Assembly: GCF_026015965.1 (NCBI RefSeq)
Contig: NZ_CP110383.1
Location: forward strand, 1,924,051 to 1,988,050
Length of the DNA stretch: 64,000 nucleotides
Origin: Selenomonas sputigena
GTDB lineage: Bacteria; Bacillota; Negativicutes; Selenomonadales; Selenomonadaceae
Direction of reading: 5' to 3'
The translations under genes and the position numbers were made by a program. The stretch's first letter is position 1. Every line of letters begins with the position of its first letter. The notes below the pieces were generated by a model. The model was given only the letters and a program-made list of their open reading frames with translations. It was not told the DNA's origin and made no database searches. Positions 8,453 through 15,556 of the stretch are shown in pieces.

Positions 8453-9433
8453 TCACAAGAGCTTCGCCCGAAGTTCCTCTGCCGAAAGCGGCGAGAGGTA
8501 GGCGGGGGCGATGTCGAGGACGGTCTTGCAGCCCGCGAAGCCCTCCTGCGCGAGGCGGTATGCCGCCCTTGCATACGCGAGAAGAACGCTCGTCGTGAAC
8601 TCGGGGTTCGAGTCGAGCTTCAGGCTGTACTCGATCGCGTGCTTGTGCTCGCCATGAAGCCCCGTCGCACCCGTGCGGATGACGAAGCCGCCGTGTGCAA
8701 GGCCGCTGTGGCTTGCCTTCAGCTCCTCTTCCGTGATGAAGTGCACGGTCGTATCGTAGTCGGCGAAGTAGTTCGGCATCTCCTTGATTTCCTTCTCGAC
8801 CTTCGCTGCGTCCGCGCCCTCTTCGAGGACGACGAAGCATTCGCGCGTATGCTTCTCGCGCGTCGTAAGCTCGGGATTGTCGCCGCGCCGCACGGCGGCG
8901 AGCGCCTTGACGACGGGGATGGTGTACTGCTTCGCATCCTTCACGCCTGCGATGCGGCGGATGGCGTCGGAGTGCCCCTGGCTGACGCCGCGCCCCCAGA
9001 AAGTGTAATCCTTGCCGTTCGGCAGGACGGCATTCGCATAGACGCGCGCGAGCGAGAAGAGCCCGGGGTCCCAGCCGACGGAAATGACGGCGACATGATT
9101 CGTCGCCTTTGCCGCCTGATCTACGGCAGCGAAGTGCGCGGGAATCTTCGCATGAGTATCGAAGCTGTCGACGACATGGAAAAGCTTCGCATACTTCGGC
9201 GTCTGCCCAGGCAGATCCGTCGCGCTGCCCCCGCAGAGGATCAGCACGTCAACCTTGTCCTTCCATGCCTCGATGTCCTCAACGCGGAGGACGGGCACAC
9301 CCTCCGTCTGGATCTTCACATCTTTCGGATCGCGTCGCGTAAAGACGGCGACAAGCTCCATGTCGCCGTTTTCGCGCACGGCGCACTCCACGCCGCGCCC
9401 GAGGTTTCCGTAGCCGAGAATGGCAATTTTCAT
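8453..9433 (-). CDS. ddh: meso-Diaminopimelate D-dehydrogenase
   Basis: An NADP-dependent enzyme that reductively aminates tetrahydrodipicolinate straight to meso-diaminopimelate, a one-step route to the peptidoglycan precursor and to lysine. The N-terminus has the Rossmann loop GYGNLGRGVE. The substrate domain contains SVGWDPGLFSLARVYANAV and FWGRGVSQGHSDAIRRI, both highly typical of Ddh, and the protein ends with the PAYLSPLS segment. At 326 residues it is family length. It is the last gene of a unit with pfkA and the PTS EIIA gene (20-base gap to pfkA) and converges on lysA, which uses its product. Confidence 0.94.
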   Translation of the reverse strand: MKIAILGYGNLGRGVECAVRENGDMELVAVFTRRDPKDVKIQTEGVPVLRVEDIEAWKDKVDVLILCGGSATDLPGQTPKYAKLFHVVDSFDTHAKIPAHFAAVDQAAKATNHVAVISVGWDPGLFSLARVYANAVLPNGKDYTFWGRGVSQGHSDAIRRIAGVKDAKQYTIPVVKALAAVRRGDNPELTTREKHTRECFVVLEEGADAAKVEKEIKEMPNYFADYDTTVHFITEEELKASHSGLAHGGFVIRTGATGLHGEHKHAIEYSLKLDSNPEFTTSVLLAYARAAYRLAQEGFAGCKTVLDIAPAYLSPLSAEELRAKLL

Positions 9434-9453
9434 ATTTCTCTCTTCCTCCCAAA

Positions 9454-10413
9454 TCAGGCGAGAACGCGTGCGAGGCGCACGATCTCGGGATCGAGCGTCT
9501 TGCGGTTCGTCACGGCGTCATGTAGATTGATGCTCACGACCTTGCCCATGTCGAAGCCGAAGACGATGTCGCTTGCGCCCGACATCAGCGCGAGAGCCGC
9601 GCGTTCGCCGAGAAGCGACGCCTTCATGCGATCCTCGACCGTCGGCGCGCCGCCGCGCTGGATGTAGCCCAAGACGGATACGCGCGTATCGATCTTCGTC
9701 GTCTCGCCGATGAACTTGCCCATCTCAACGGCAGAGCCTGCACCCTGCGCCACGACGATGATGCTGTACTTTTTGCCTGCCTCGTAAGCGTCCATGATTT
9801 CCGTGCAGATCTCATCGAGATCGTACTTGACCTCGGGCACGAGGACGTATTCAGCGCCGCCCGCGACGCCCGCCATCATCGCGAGCCAGCCCGACTTCTT
9901 GCCCATGACCTCGATGAGGATGATGCGCCGATGCGCCGACGCCGTGTCGCGCAGCTTGTTGATGGCCTCCAGAACTGTGTTCGCCGCCGTGTCGGCGCCG
10001 ATCGTGTAGTCCGTGCCCCAGACGTCGTTTTCAATCGTCGCCGGCAGACCGACGATCGGCATGCCGTGGCGCGAGAGATGCGCCGCGCCCGTGAGGCTGC
10101 CGTCACCACCGATGACGACAAGGCCTTCGATGCCATGCTCTTTGAGCTTTTCCATCGCCGCTTTGCGCCCCTCCTCCGTATGGAAGCGCTTGGAACGCCC
10201 CGTGCCGAGGAACGTGCCGCCGCGCTGAATGAGGTCGCTGACGCTGCGCGTCGAAAGCTCCTTGATGTCGCCGTCCAAAAGCCCCGTATAGCCGCCGTAG
10301 ACACCGAAAATCCTTACTCCCTCGGAAATCGCCGTGCGCACGACGGCGCGCGCCGCCGCATTCATGCCCGGGCTGTCACCGCCCGAAGTCACAACACCAA
10401 TCGTACTGATCAT
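9454..10413 (-). CDS. pfkA: 6-Phosphofructokinase (ATP-type), with altered active-site residues
   Basis: Phosphorylates fructose 6-phosphate in glycolysis. Recognised by TSGGDSPGMNAA, RGGTFLGTGR, the ATP-type motif IGGDGS near residues 101-106, and SVLGYIQRGG. The 319-residue length equals E. coli PfkA. Two conserved positions differ. The catalytic aspartate (Asp127 in E. coli, in TIDND) is glutamate in TIENDVWGTD, and the MGR arginine (Arg171) is lysine in EVMGKKSG. In E. coli numbering Asp127 is the base that activates the sugar hydroxyl. The start is ATG at 10413 behind GGAGAGAG; longer readings extend into the EIIA gene out of frame. It is cotranscribed with the EIIA gene and ddh. Confidence 0.9.
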   Translation of the reverse strand: MISTIGVVTSGGDSPGMNAAARAVVRTAISEGVRIFGVYGGYTGLLDGDIKELSTRSVSDLIQRGGTFLGTGRSKRFHTEEGRKAAMEKLKEHGIEGLVVIGGDGSLTGAAHLSRHGMPIVGLPATIENDVWGTDYTIGADTAANTVLEAINKLRDTASAHRRIILIEVMGKKSGWLAMMAGVAGGAEYVLVPEVKYDLDEICTEIMDAYEAGKKYSIIVVAQGAGSAVEMGKFIGETTKIDTRVSVLGYIQRGGAPTVEDRMKASLLGERAALALMSGASDIVFGFDMGKVVSINLHDAVTNRKTLDPEIVRLARVLA

Positions 10414-10442
10414 GTATCTCTCTCCTATCCTATTGTCTTTTC

Positions 10443-10856
10443 TCAGCTGTTGACTGCACTCGCGTGGAAGAGCCGGATGCCCTTCTGCCCCACGCTCGCT
10501 GCCTTCTCCATCAGCGTACGAATGTCCGTCCCCTCGTCCATCGCCTGCGTGTTCGCCATGTCGACGAGCATCGGCATACTCACGCCCGTGACGATGCCGT
10601 ACTGCTCGTTGTTGATGACGATGCGGCAGGCGGCATTGTATGGCGTGCCGCCGAAGATGTCGACGAGGAAGAGCACGCCGCCCGACGTATCGAGCTTTTC
10701 CAAGACGGCTTCGTACTTCGCCGTGATGTCGGCCGGCCCTTCGCCCGGCAGAAACGTGACCGCCGCCGTGTTCTGCACCTCGCCGAAGATCATCTCGACG
10801 GAAGAGAGCAGCTCTTCGGCCAGCCGGCCGTGCGTGCCAACGATGATTGCAAACAT
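10443..10856 (-). CDS. Mannose-family PTS EIIA domain protein (stand-alone)
   Basis: A 137-residue cytosolic PTS EIIA of the mannose type. The phosphorylatable histidine is H9 in IIVGTHGRLAEEL; LFLVDIFGGTPYNAA is the second signature. The start chosen is the second of two nearby ATGs, seven bases behind GGGGGG. No EIIB, EIIC or EIID gene is nearby. It is the first gene of a unit with pfkA and ddh (29-base gap to pfkA), so it may have a regulatory role or serve a distant permease. Which sugar it serves cannot be told. Confidence 0.88.
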   Translation of the reverse strand: MFAIIVGTHGRLAEELLSSVEMIFGEVQNTAAVTFLPGEGPADITAKYEAVLEKLDTSGGVLFLVDIFGGTPYNAACRIVINNEQYGIVTGVSMPMLVDMANTQAMDEGTDIRTLMEKAASVGQKGIRLFHASAVNS

Positions 10857-10914
10857 ATCCATACCCCCCAGCTGAGCTTTTGCCCAAGCATCAAATCCAG
10901 TGCTTATCATTCTT

Positions 10915-10943
10915 ATTATAGCAAATTTTTTCCTATATGTCCT
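10915..10943 (-). promoter_or_regulatory. Promoter of the EIIA-pfkA-ddh operon
   Basis: On the minus strand, AGGACA and a perfect TATAAT are 17 bases apart, about 60 bases upstream of the EIIA start codon. The -35 box matches four of six consensus bases. Confidence 0.6.
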
Positions 10944-11092
10944 GTAAAAAAGCCGCCTGCCCAACTTTAGGAATCATCTCTCCGCTTCAATCGTCCATTG
11001 GCTCCCGTGTCAACTTCTGAAACAAGATGCGAAGATAATTTCGCTTACCGTATAACACGCGGTCGACATAGACATCCTGCTCAAATATACGA

Positions 11093-11200
11093 TAAACTTT
11101 CAGGACATATGTTCAGCCGCTACAGGAAACGGACATACACTGCTTTTACGCCCGTTTCCTGTAGCGGCTTCATCAAGGAGGCACACTGTACATATGTCCT
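11093..11200 (-). repeat. Dispersed palindromic repeat family A, copy 1
   Basis: The element is bounded by the inverted pair AGGACATATG (11102-11111) and CATATGTCCT (11191-11200). It contains an inner perfect 17-base inverted repeat, GCCGCTACAGGAAACGG, around a 19-base loop. Its reverse complement aligns end to end with 21485-21586. The structure is like a miniature inverted-repeat element, with no coding capacity. Together with family B copy 2 it fills most of the 350-base gap between the EIIA gene and the toxin gene; nothing else is evident there besides the promoter. Confidence 0.7.
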
Positions 11201-11205
11201 CACGC

Positions 11206-11270
11206 CTTACAGAAGCCTAGCCAATCGGTCTGCGCCTTTGGCTTGACCTCTTGGGGCTTCATGGTAAAAC
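11206..11270 (+). repeat. Dispersed repeat family B, copy 2 (partial)
   Basis: Matches the distal half of the copies at 18566-18674 and 6210-6313 (GCCAATCGGTCTGCGCC, then GGCTTGACCTCTTGG, then CTTCATGGTAAAA). It abuts repeat A and overlaps the 3' end of the ParE-like toxin gene, whose last codons it supplies. Confidence 0.75.
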
Positions 11271-11497
11271 ACTATATAATTGCCGCAAACAAGAAAACGA
11301 TACTCGCTTTCTACATCGATCACGGAAGAAAGCGCTGCGCCGAGTTGCGGGAAATCCCCCAGCTGATCCACGCGATCCAGTATGCGGTTTATCGTATTTT
11401 GCGCCGCTCGGGGATTGCACAATTCAGAAGAGATATAGTCCCAAATTTCATCCAGATCACCTTCGGCTTTCGGAGAATATTGGATATTATGCTTCAT
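11207..11497 (-). CDS. ParE/RelE-family toxin with a repeat-derived C-terminus
   Basis: A 96-residue toxin of the RelE/ParE superfamily (IQYSPKAEGDLDEIWDYIS, then DRVDQLGDFPQLGAAL, then YRFLVCGNYIVFYH). Members act in the cytosol on gyrase or mRNA and are neutralised by the antitoxin. The gene overlaps the antitoxin gene by 11 bases, the usual coupling. After YIVFY a normal ParE continues with a hydrophobic strand carrying a conserved Arg-rich tail. Here the tail is EAPRGQAKGADRLARLL, which is the translation of dispersed repeat family B. The true C-terminus was therefore probably replaced, and activity may be lost. Confidence 0.8.
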   Translation of the reverse strand: MKHNIQYSPKAEGDLDEIWDYISSELCNPRAAQNTINRILDRVDQLGDFPQLGAALSSVIDVESEYRFLVCGNYIVFYHEAPRGQAKGADRLARLL

Positions 11498-11747
11498 TTA
11501 TTTTCCTCTGAAAATGCGCCCTCACATCTGCAGACGTACGCCAGCCTCTTTCATCTCCAGATATTTTCCCCTGAAAAAGTTCTTTCATGAGCCTCAATGC
11601 TGCCTTCGTTTTTTCATAATCCTCCAAATCAACAATCGCATATCGACCGCGCCCATTCTTTGTAAGAAAAACTGGCGAACCGACAGCTACGTCACGAAGC
11701 ACCTCGCCGTAATTTCTTAAATCAGAAATCGGTTTGATATTAGGCAT
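11487..11747 (-). CDS. Phd/YefM-type antitoxin
   Basis: An 86-residue prevent-host-death family antitoxin. The N-terminal DNA-binding Phd fold is seen in IKPISDLRNYGEVLRDV and VFLTKNGRGRYAIVDLEDYEK. The C-terminal region (about 60-86) would be the toxin-binding tail. The ATG follows GGAGGGGGCGGCT; the longer frame upstream is basic and unlike the family. It is the first gene of the pair and probably represses its own promoter, as is usual for these modules. Confidence 0.88.
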   Translation of the reverse strand: MPNIKPISDLRNYGEVLRDVAVGSPVFLTKNGRGRYAIVDLEDYEKTKAALRLMKELFQGKISGDERGWRTSADVRAHFQRKINEA

Positions 11748-11818
11748 AGCCGCCCCCTCCCTTCTTCTATCTTTAGCATACCTTCTTTTGTTGTAAAATT
11801 CAACCGTAAATTCGACAG

Positions 11819-11860
11819 CAAAAAGCCGCCTGTCGCATCTTCTGCGACGGCGGCTTTTCT
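11819..11860 (-). terminator. Terminator of the bioYDA operon
   Basis: AAAAGCCGCC/GGCGGCTTTT with an inner TGTCGCA/TGCGAC stem. On the minus strand the stem ends in CTTTTTGC, directly after bioA. Confidence 0.8.
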
Positions 11861-11886
11861 TTCCAATATTTGCGGCAGCTTTCACG

Positions 11887-13233
11887 CTACGCTTCCAAGA
11901 CCTCGTCCATCGCCTGTTTCATGCGGCAGATCGCGGTATCGAGTTCTTCCTTCTCGATGTTGAGCGGCGGGTTGAAGTAGAGTACGTCGCCTAGAGGGCG
12001 CAGCAGGAGTCCGCTGCGAAGCGCCGCCCGGTAGATGGCATAGCCGAGGCGGCGGCTCGCGTCGAACGGGCGCTTCTCCCGCTTGTCCTCGACGAGCTCT
12101 GCGGCATGGATCAGGCCGATATGACGGATCTCGCCGACATTTCGGTGCGCACCGAAGACTTCCTCCATGCGTGCGGTCAGCCAAAGAGCTGTCTCTTCCG
12201 CTCTCTCCAGGACGTTTTCCTCGTCGAGGATGTCGAGCACGGCGAGTGCCGCCGCGCAGCCGAGCGGATTGCCCGCGTAGGTGTGGCTGTGCATGAACGC
12301 CTTCCCTTCGCTCCAGTCCGCGTAGAAGGCGTCGTAGATCTTCTCTTTGACGACGGTGATGGACATCGGCATGTAGCCGCCCGTCAATCCCTTGGAAAGG
12401 CACATGATGTCGGGCGTGATGCCCGCACGCTCCGTCGCGAATAGCCTGCCCGTCCGGCCGAAGCCCGTCGCGATCTCATCGGCAATGAGGAGCACGTCAT
12501 GCTCGTCGCAGAGCGCACGCAGTTTCTTGAGATAAAGCTCCGGGTAGATTCGCATGCCCGCGCTGCCCTGCAGAAGCGGCTCGACGATCATCGCCGCACA
12601 CTCTTCGGCATGCTCGGAAAACGCCTTTTCCGCATAGGAAAAGCACTCGCAGGAGCACGTCTCGCGCGTCTTTTGAAAAGGACATCGGTAGCAGTCGGGC
12701 GCTTCGACGTGGATGTTGTCCATCATCATGGGCTTGTACATCTCGGCGAAGAGATCCATCGAACCGACGGAGAGCGCACCGATCGTCTCGCCGTGGTAGC
12801 CCTCGGAAAGGCATAGGAAGCGCGTCTTCTTCGTGCGTCCCGTCTGCTGGCAGTATTGAAACGCCATCTTGAGCGCCGCTTCGACGGCGGACGAGCCGTT
12901 GTCGTTGAAGTGGAACTTCGTGAGCCCGGCGGGCACGAGCGCAGCAAGGCGCTCCGCCAGCTCGATGGCAGGACGGTGCGAGAAGTTCGCAAAGATGACG
13001 TGCTCCAGGCGGTCGAGCTGTGCCTTGATGCGCGCATTGATCTTCTCGTTCGCGTGCCCCAAGAGGTTCGCCCACCACGAGCTAACGATGTCGAGATAAG
13101 CCTTGCCGTGCACATCGTAGAGCCATGCGCCCTTCGCATGGTCGATGACCATGGGCAGGAGCTCCTCGTAGTCCTTCATCTGGGCGCACGGATGCCAGAT
13201 ATGGCGAAGGTCGCGTTCTTCAATCGTTGGCAT
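11887..13233 (-). CDS. bioA: Adenosylmethionine-8-amino-7-oxononanoate aminotransferase
   Basis: A class III PLP aminotransferase that moves an amino group from S-adenosylmethionine to KAPA, giving DAPA in biotin synthesis. Markers are the N-terminal HIWHPCAQMKDYE, the substrate segment SSWWANLLGHA, LLIADEIATGFGRTG with the PLP aspartate, and LSKGLTGGYMPMS with the PLP lysine. The 448-residue length is normal. It is the last gene of bioY-bioD-bioA, with a 30-base gap to bioD. bioB and bioF are not in the window. Confidence 0.95.
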   Translation of the reverse strand: MPTIEERDLRHIWHPCAQMKDYEELLPMVIDHAKGAWLYDVHGKAYLDIVSSWWANLLGHANEKINARIKAQLDRLEHVIFANFSHRPAIELAERLAALVPAGLTKFHFNDNGSSAVEAALKMAFQYCQQTGRTKKTRFLCLSEGYHGETIGALSVGSMDLFAEMYKPMMMDNIHVEAPDCYRCPFQKTRETCSCECFSYAEKAFSEHAEECAAMIVEPLLQGSAGMRIYPELYLKKLRALCDEHDVLLIADEIATGFGRTGRLFATERAGITPDIMCLSKGLTGGYMPMSITVVKEKIYDAFYADWSEGKAFMHSHTYAGNPLGCAAALAVLDILDEENVLERAEETALWLTARMEEVFGAHRNVGEIRHIGLIHAAELVEDKREKRPFDASRRLGYAIYRAALRSGLLLRPLGDVLYFNPPLNIEKEELDTAICRMKQAMDEVLEA

Positions 13234-13263
13234 GAAATCCTCTCCCTCTATGATTTCGGATGT

Positions 13264-13947
13264 TCAGTCGTACAGCGCGGCGAGCGCCGCCGCCGCGAGC
13301 GGCAATTCCTCTGCCCCCTTCGCGACGCACGCGACGACGGGCGCGCCCGTCATCTCCTCGACCATCTTCTTATTGTCCTCCTGCATGACGTCTCCCGCCT
13401 GCCAGTTGTTGAAGATGAATCCCTTCAGGGGAATGGCCCGCATCTTCAAGTGCTCGGCGGTCAGGACAGCGGCGTTGATCGTGCCGAGTCCCGCATCGGC
13501 GACGACGAGAGCCGAAAGCCCGAGGCGCACGGCGAGGTCGTCGAGCACGACGTGTTCATGCTCGTCCCAGCGCAAAGGGCAGATGATGCCGCCGCTGCCC
13601 TCGACCGTCAGATAGTCGAAGCGCTCCTTCGCCGCGCGAAAATCACGCTCAACCTTGCCGAAGTCGATCGGACGATTTTCGATTCTCGCGGCGAGATGCG
13701 GCGAGACGGCATCCCGATAAATATAAGAAACGATTGCCTCATCTTCTGCCAGAGCCGCCGTGCGTGCGACATGAAGCGCATCGCCGGGCAGAAGCGAGCC
13801 GTCCGCGCTCGTCTCAGCGCCCGACAGCGCCGCCTTGTAGTAGCCCGTGCGAAGTCCCGCCTCCTTCAGGCGCTTGACGATGAGTCCCGTCACATACGTC
13901 TTGCCGATGTCCGTTCCCGTTCCCGTGATGAACAATGCTTTTCCCAT
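13264..13947 (-). CDS. bioD: Dethiobiotin synthetase
   Basis: An ATP-dependent carboxylase that closes the ureido ring of dethiobiotin from DAPA and CO2. The P-loop is TGTGTDIGKTYVTG at residues 7-20; VEGSGGIICPL is the second signature, and the lysine-containing KAALSGAE segment binds substrate. It has 227 residues. It lies between bioY and bioA in one operon. Confidence 0.94.
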   Translation of the reverse strand: MGKALFITGTGTDIGKTYVTGLIVKRLKEAGLRTGYYKAALSGAETSADGSLLPGDALHVARTAALAEDEAIVSYIYRDAVSPHLAARIENRPIDFGKVERDFRAAKERFDYLTVEGSGGIICPLRWDEHEHVVLDDLAVRLGLSALVVADAGLGTINAAVLTAEHLKMRAIPLKGFIFNNWQAGDVMQEDNKKMVEEMTGAPVVACVAKGAEELPLAAAALAALYD

Positions 13948-13989
13948 GAAAGATTTCTCCTTTGCAAAGACAGCATCGAGCGATGCATC

Positions 13990-14526
13990 TCAGAGCCAAA
14001 GTCCCGCCTTGCGGCAGCGAATGCCGATGAAAGCGGCGGCGAGGCACAGCAGAAAGTCCGGCACGACCTGCAAAATGCCGCAGTACCAGAGCGCGAGCCA
14101 CAGCGTGATGGGCGCGTCGACGATGTAGTTCGACGCGATGTAGAAATAGGAAATGCCGAACAGATAGACGACCGCCATGCCCGCGAGGCACGCGCCGAGC
14201 ACGCGCCCGAAGGTCGGCTCGCCGCCGCGCACGAGCGCCCCCGTGAGATACGCCTGACAGATGAAGCCGACGAGATAGCCGAAGGTCGGCTGCAGGACGT
14301 AGCTCGGCCCGCCACCCGACGCAAAGACGGGGATGCCGACGAGCCCCATGAGCACATAGACGCCGACCGCCACAGCCCCGAGCCGCGCCCCGAGCAGGAC
14401 GCCCGCCAAGAGCGTGAAGAGGAACTGCAGCGTGTAGACATCCGTGCCGACGGGGATGCGGATAAAGGCTCCGACGGCAACGAGCGCGATGAAGAGCGCA
14501 CAGAGAACGATTTCTCTCACTTTCAT
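13990..14526 (-). CDS. bioY: Biotin transporter BioY (ECF S component)
   Basis: A 178-residue membrane protein with about six helices that binds biotin and works alone or with an ECF energy module. Typical segments are GAFIRIPVGTDVYTLQFLF, LLGARLGAVAVGVYVLMGLVG and GGPSYVLQPTFGYLVGF. It is the first gene of bioYDA. Uptake and late synthesis steps in one operon imply shared control by biotin supply, presumably through BirA. I do not see a clear BirA palindrome, although the promoter spacer region would be the place for one. Confidence 0.94.
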   Translation of the reverse strand: MKVREIVLCALFIALVAVGAFIRIPVGTDVYTLQFLFTLLAGVLLGARLGAVAVGVYVLMGLVGIPVFASGGGPSYVLQPTFGYLVGFICQAYLTGALVRGGEPTFGRVLGACLAGMAVVYLFGISYFYIASNYIVDAPITLWLALWYCGILQVVPDFLLCLAAAFIGIRCRKAGLWL

Positions 14527-14603
14527 GAAATTTGACTCCTCCCTTTGGGAAGCGCTGAATCCGCCAGCGCCCCTTCATATCTATCGTTCCATAAATCTTC
14601 CTT

Positions 14604-14632
14604 ATCATACGCCCTTGTACGATTATTGTCAA
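14604..14632 (-). promoter_or_regulatory. Promoter of bioYDA
   Basis: On the minus strand, a perfect TTGACA and TATGAT are separated by 17 bases, about 80 bases upstream of bioY. Confidence 0.8.
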
Positions 14633-14687
14633 CTTAACATTTTTGAAAAGTTTACCTTGATGCGCTGACATAAAGAAAATTTAGGGC

Positions 14688-14716
14688 TTGAAAAACTTTT
14701 TCCTTTCGGGTAAAAT
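14688..14716 (+). promoter_or_regulatory. Promoter of the deoR-sulfatase-pflX operon
   Basis: TTGAAA and TAAAAT are separated by 17 bases, about 40 bases upstream of the regulator start codon. It is divergent from the bioY promoter. Confidence 0.65.
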
Positions 14717-14757
14717 TGGAAAAAATACGATAAACCAATAGCAACGGAGGCGAGAAT

Positions 14758-15534
14758 ATGTTTCTTGTAGAACGCCATGATGCCATTCTTGACATCCTTG
14801 CACGCGACGGCAAGGTGCGCGTCAAGGATCTCAGTGACCGTTTTCATGTGACGGAGGACTGCATACGCAAGGACCTCGGTGCGCTCGAAAAACAGGGGCG
14901 GCTCAAGCGCACTTACGGCGGCGCCGTCATCCGACGCGAGAATCCCCACACCGTCGAGGTCAGCAAGCACCGCAACATCGATGTCGAGGCCAAGCGCCGC
15001 ATCGCGCGCGCCGCCATGCACCTCATCCATGAGCATGACATGGTCTTTCTCGACATCTCGACGAGCAACCTCGCGATCGCCGAGCTTCTCGTGCACGATG
15101 AGCGTGAGCTGACCGTCGTCACGAACATGATCGACATCCTCTCCATCCTCGCCCAGAACCCGAAGATCCGCGTCGTCTTCGTCGGCGGCGTCATCAACAA
15201 GAGCCGCGACGGTTTCTGGGGCGGCATGACGCTCGACCTCATCTCACGCCTGAAGCCCGACATCGCCTTCGTCGGTGCCGTCGGTGTCGACGTCAAAGAA
15301 AACAGCGTATCGACCTACGACATCGAGGACGGCATCAACAAGGCGGCAATCATCCGCGTCTCCAAGCGCGCCTACGTCGTCGCCGAAGCGAGAAAGCTCA
15401 GCTCGGACGGCAACTACAACTATGTGACGCTCGACACGCTCTCGGGGCTCATCACCGACTCGCGCCCAGCCGCCGATATATGCCAGGCGGCAGAGGACTA
15501 CGGCGTGGACATCATCCTGCCGCAAATCGACTGA
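14758..15534 (+). CDS. DeoR/GlpR-family transcriptional regulator
   Basis: A 258-residue repressor type. Residues about 1-57 form a DeoR winged helix (RHDAILDILARDGKVRVKDLSDRF and IRKDLGALEKQGRLKRTYGGAV). The rest is the ISOCOT-like sensor domain that binds sugar phosphates (LDISTSNLAIAELL, VVFVGGVIN, FVGAVGVD). DeoR proteins usually control sugar or nucleoside genes. Here it leads a sulfatase and a radical SAM gene with a 22-base gap, so it may regulate them, itself, or distant genes. Confidence 0.9.
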   Translation: MFLVERHDAILDILARDGKVRVKDLSDRFHVTEDCIRKDLGALEKQGRLKRTYGGAVIRRENPHTVEVSKHRNIDVEAKRRIARAAMHLIHEHDMVFLDISTSNLAIAELLVHDERELTVVTNMIDILSILAQNPKIRVVFVGGVINKSRDGFWGGMTLDLISRLKPDIAFVGAVGVDVKENSVSTYDIEDGINKAAIIRVSKRAYVVAEARKLSSDGNYNYVTLDTLSGLITDSRPAADICQAAEDYGVDIILPQID

Positions 15535-15556
15535 AAAAGGAAGGACTCCCTGTTCC

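Noticed and set aside
10998-11246. 82-codon plus-strand frame
   Set aside because: It consists largely of repeat A and repeat B sequence, with no ribosome site.
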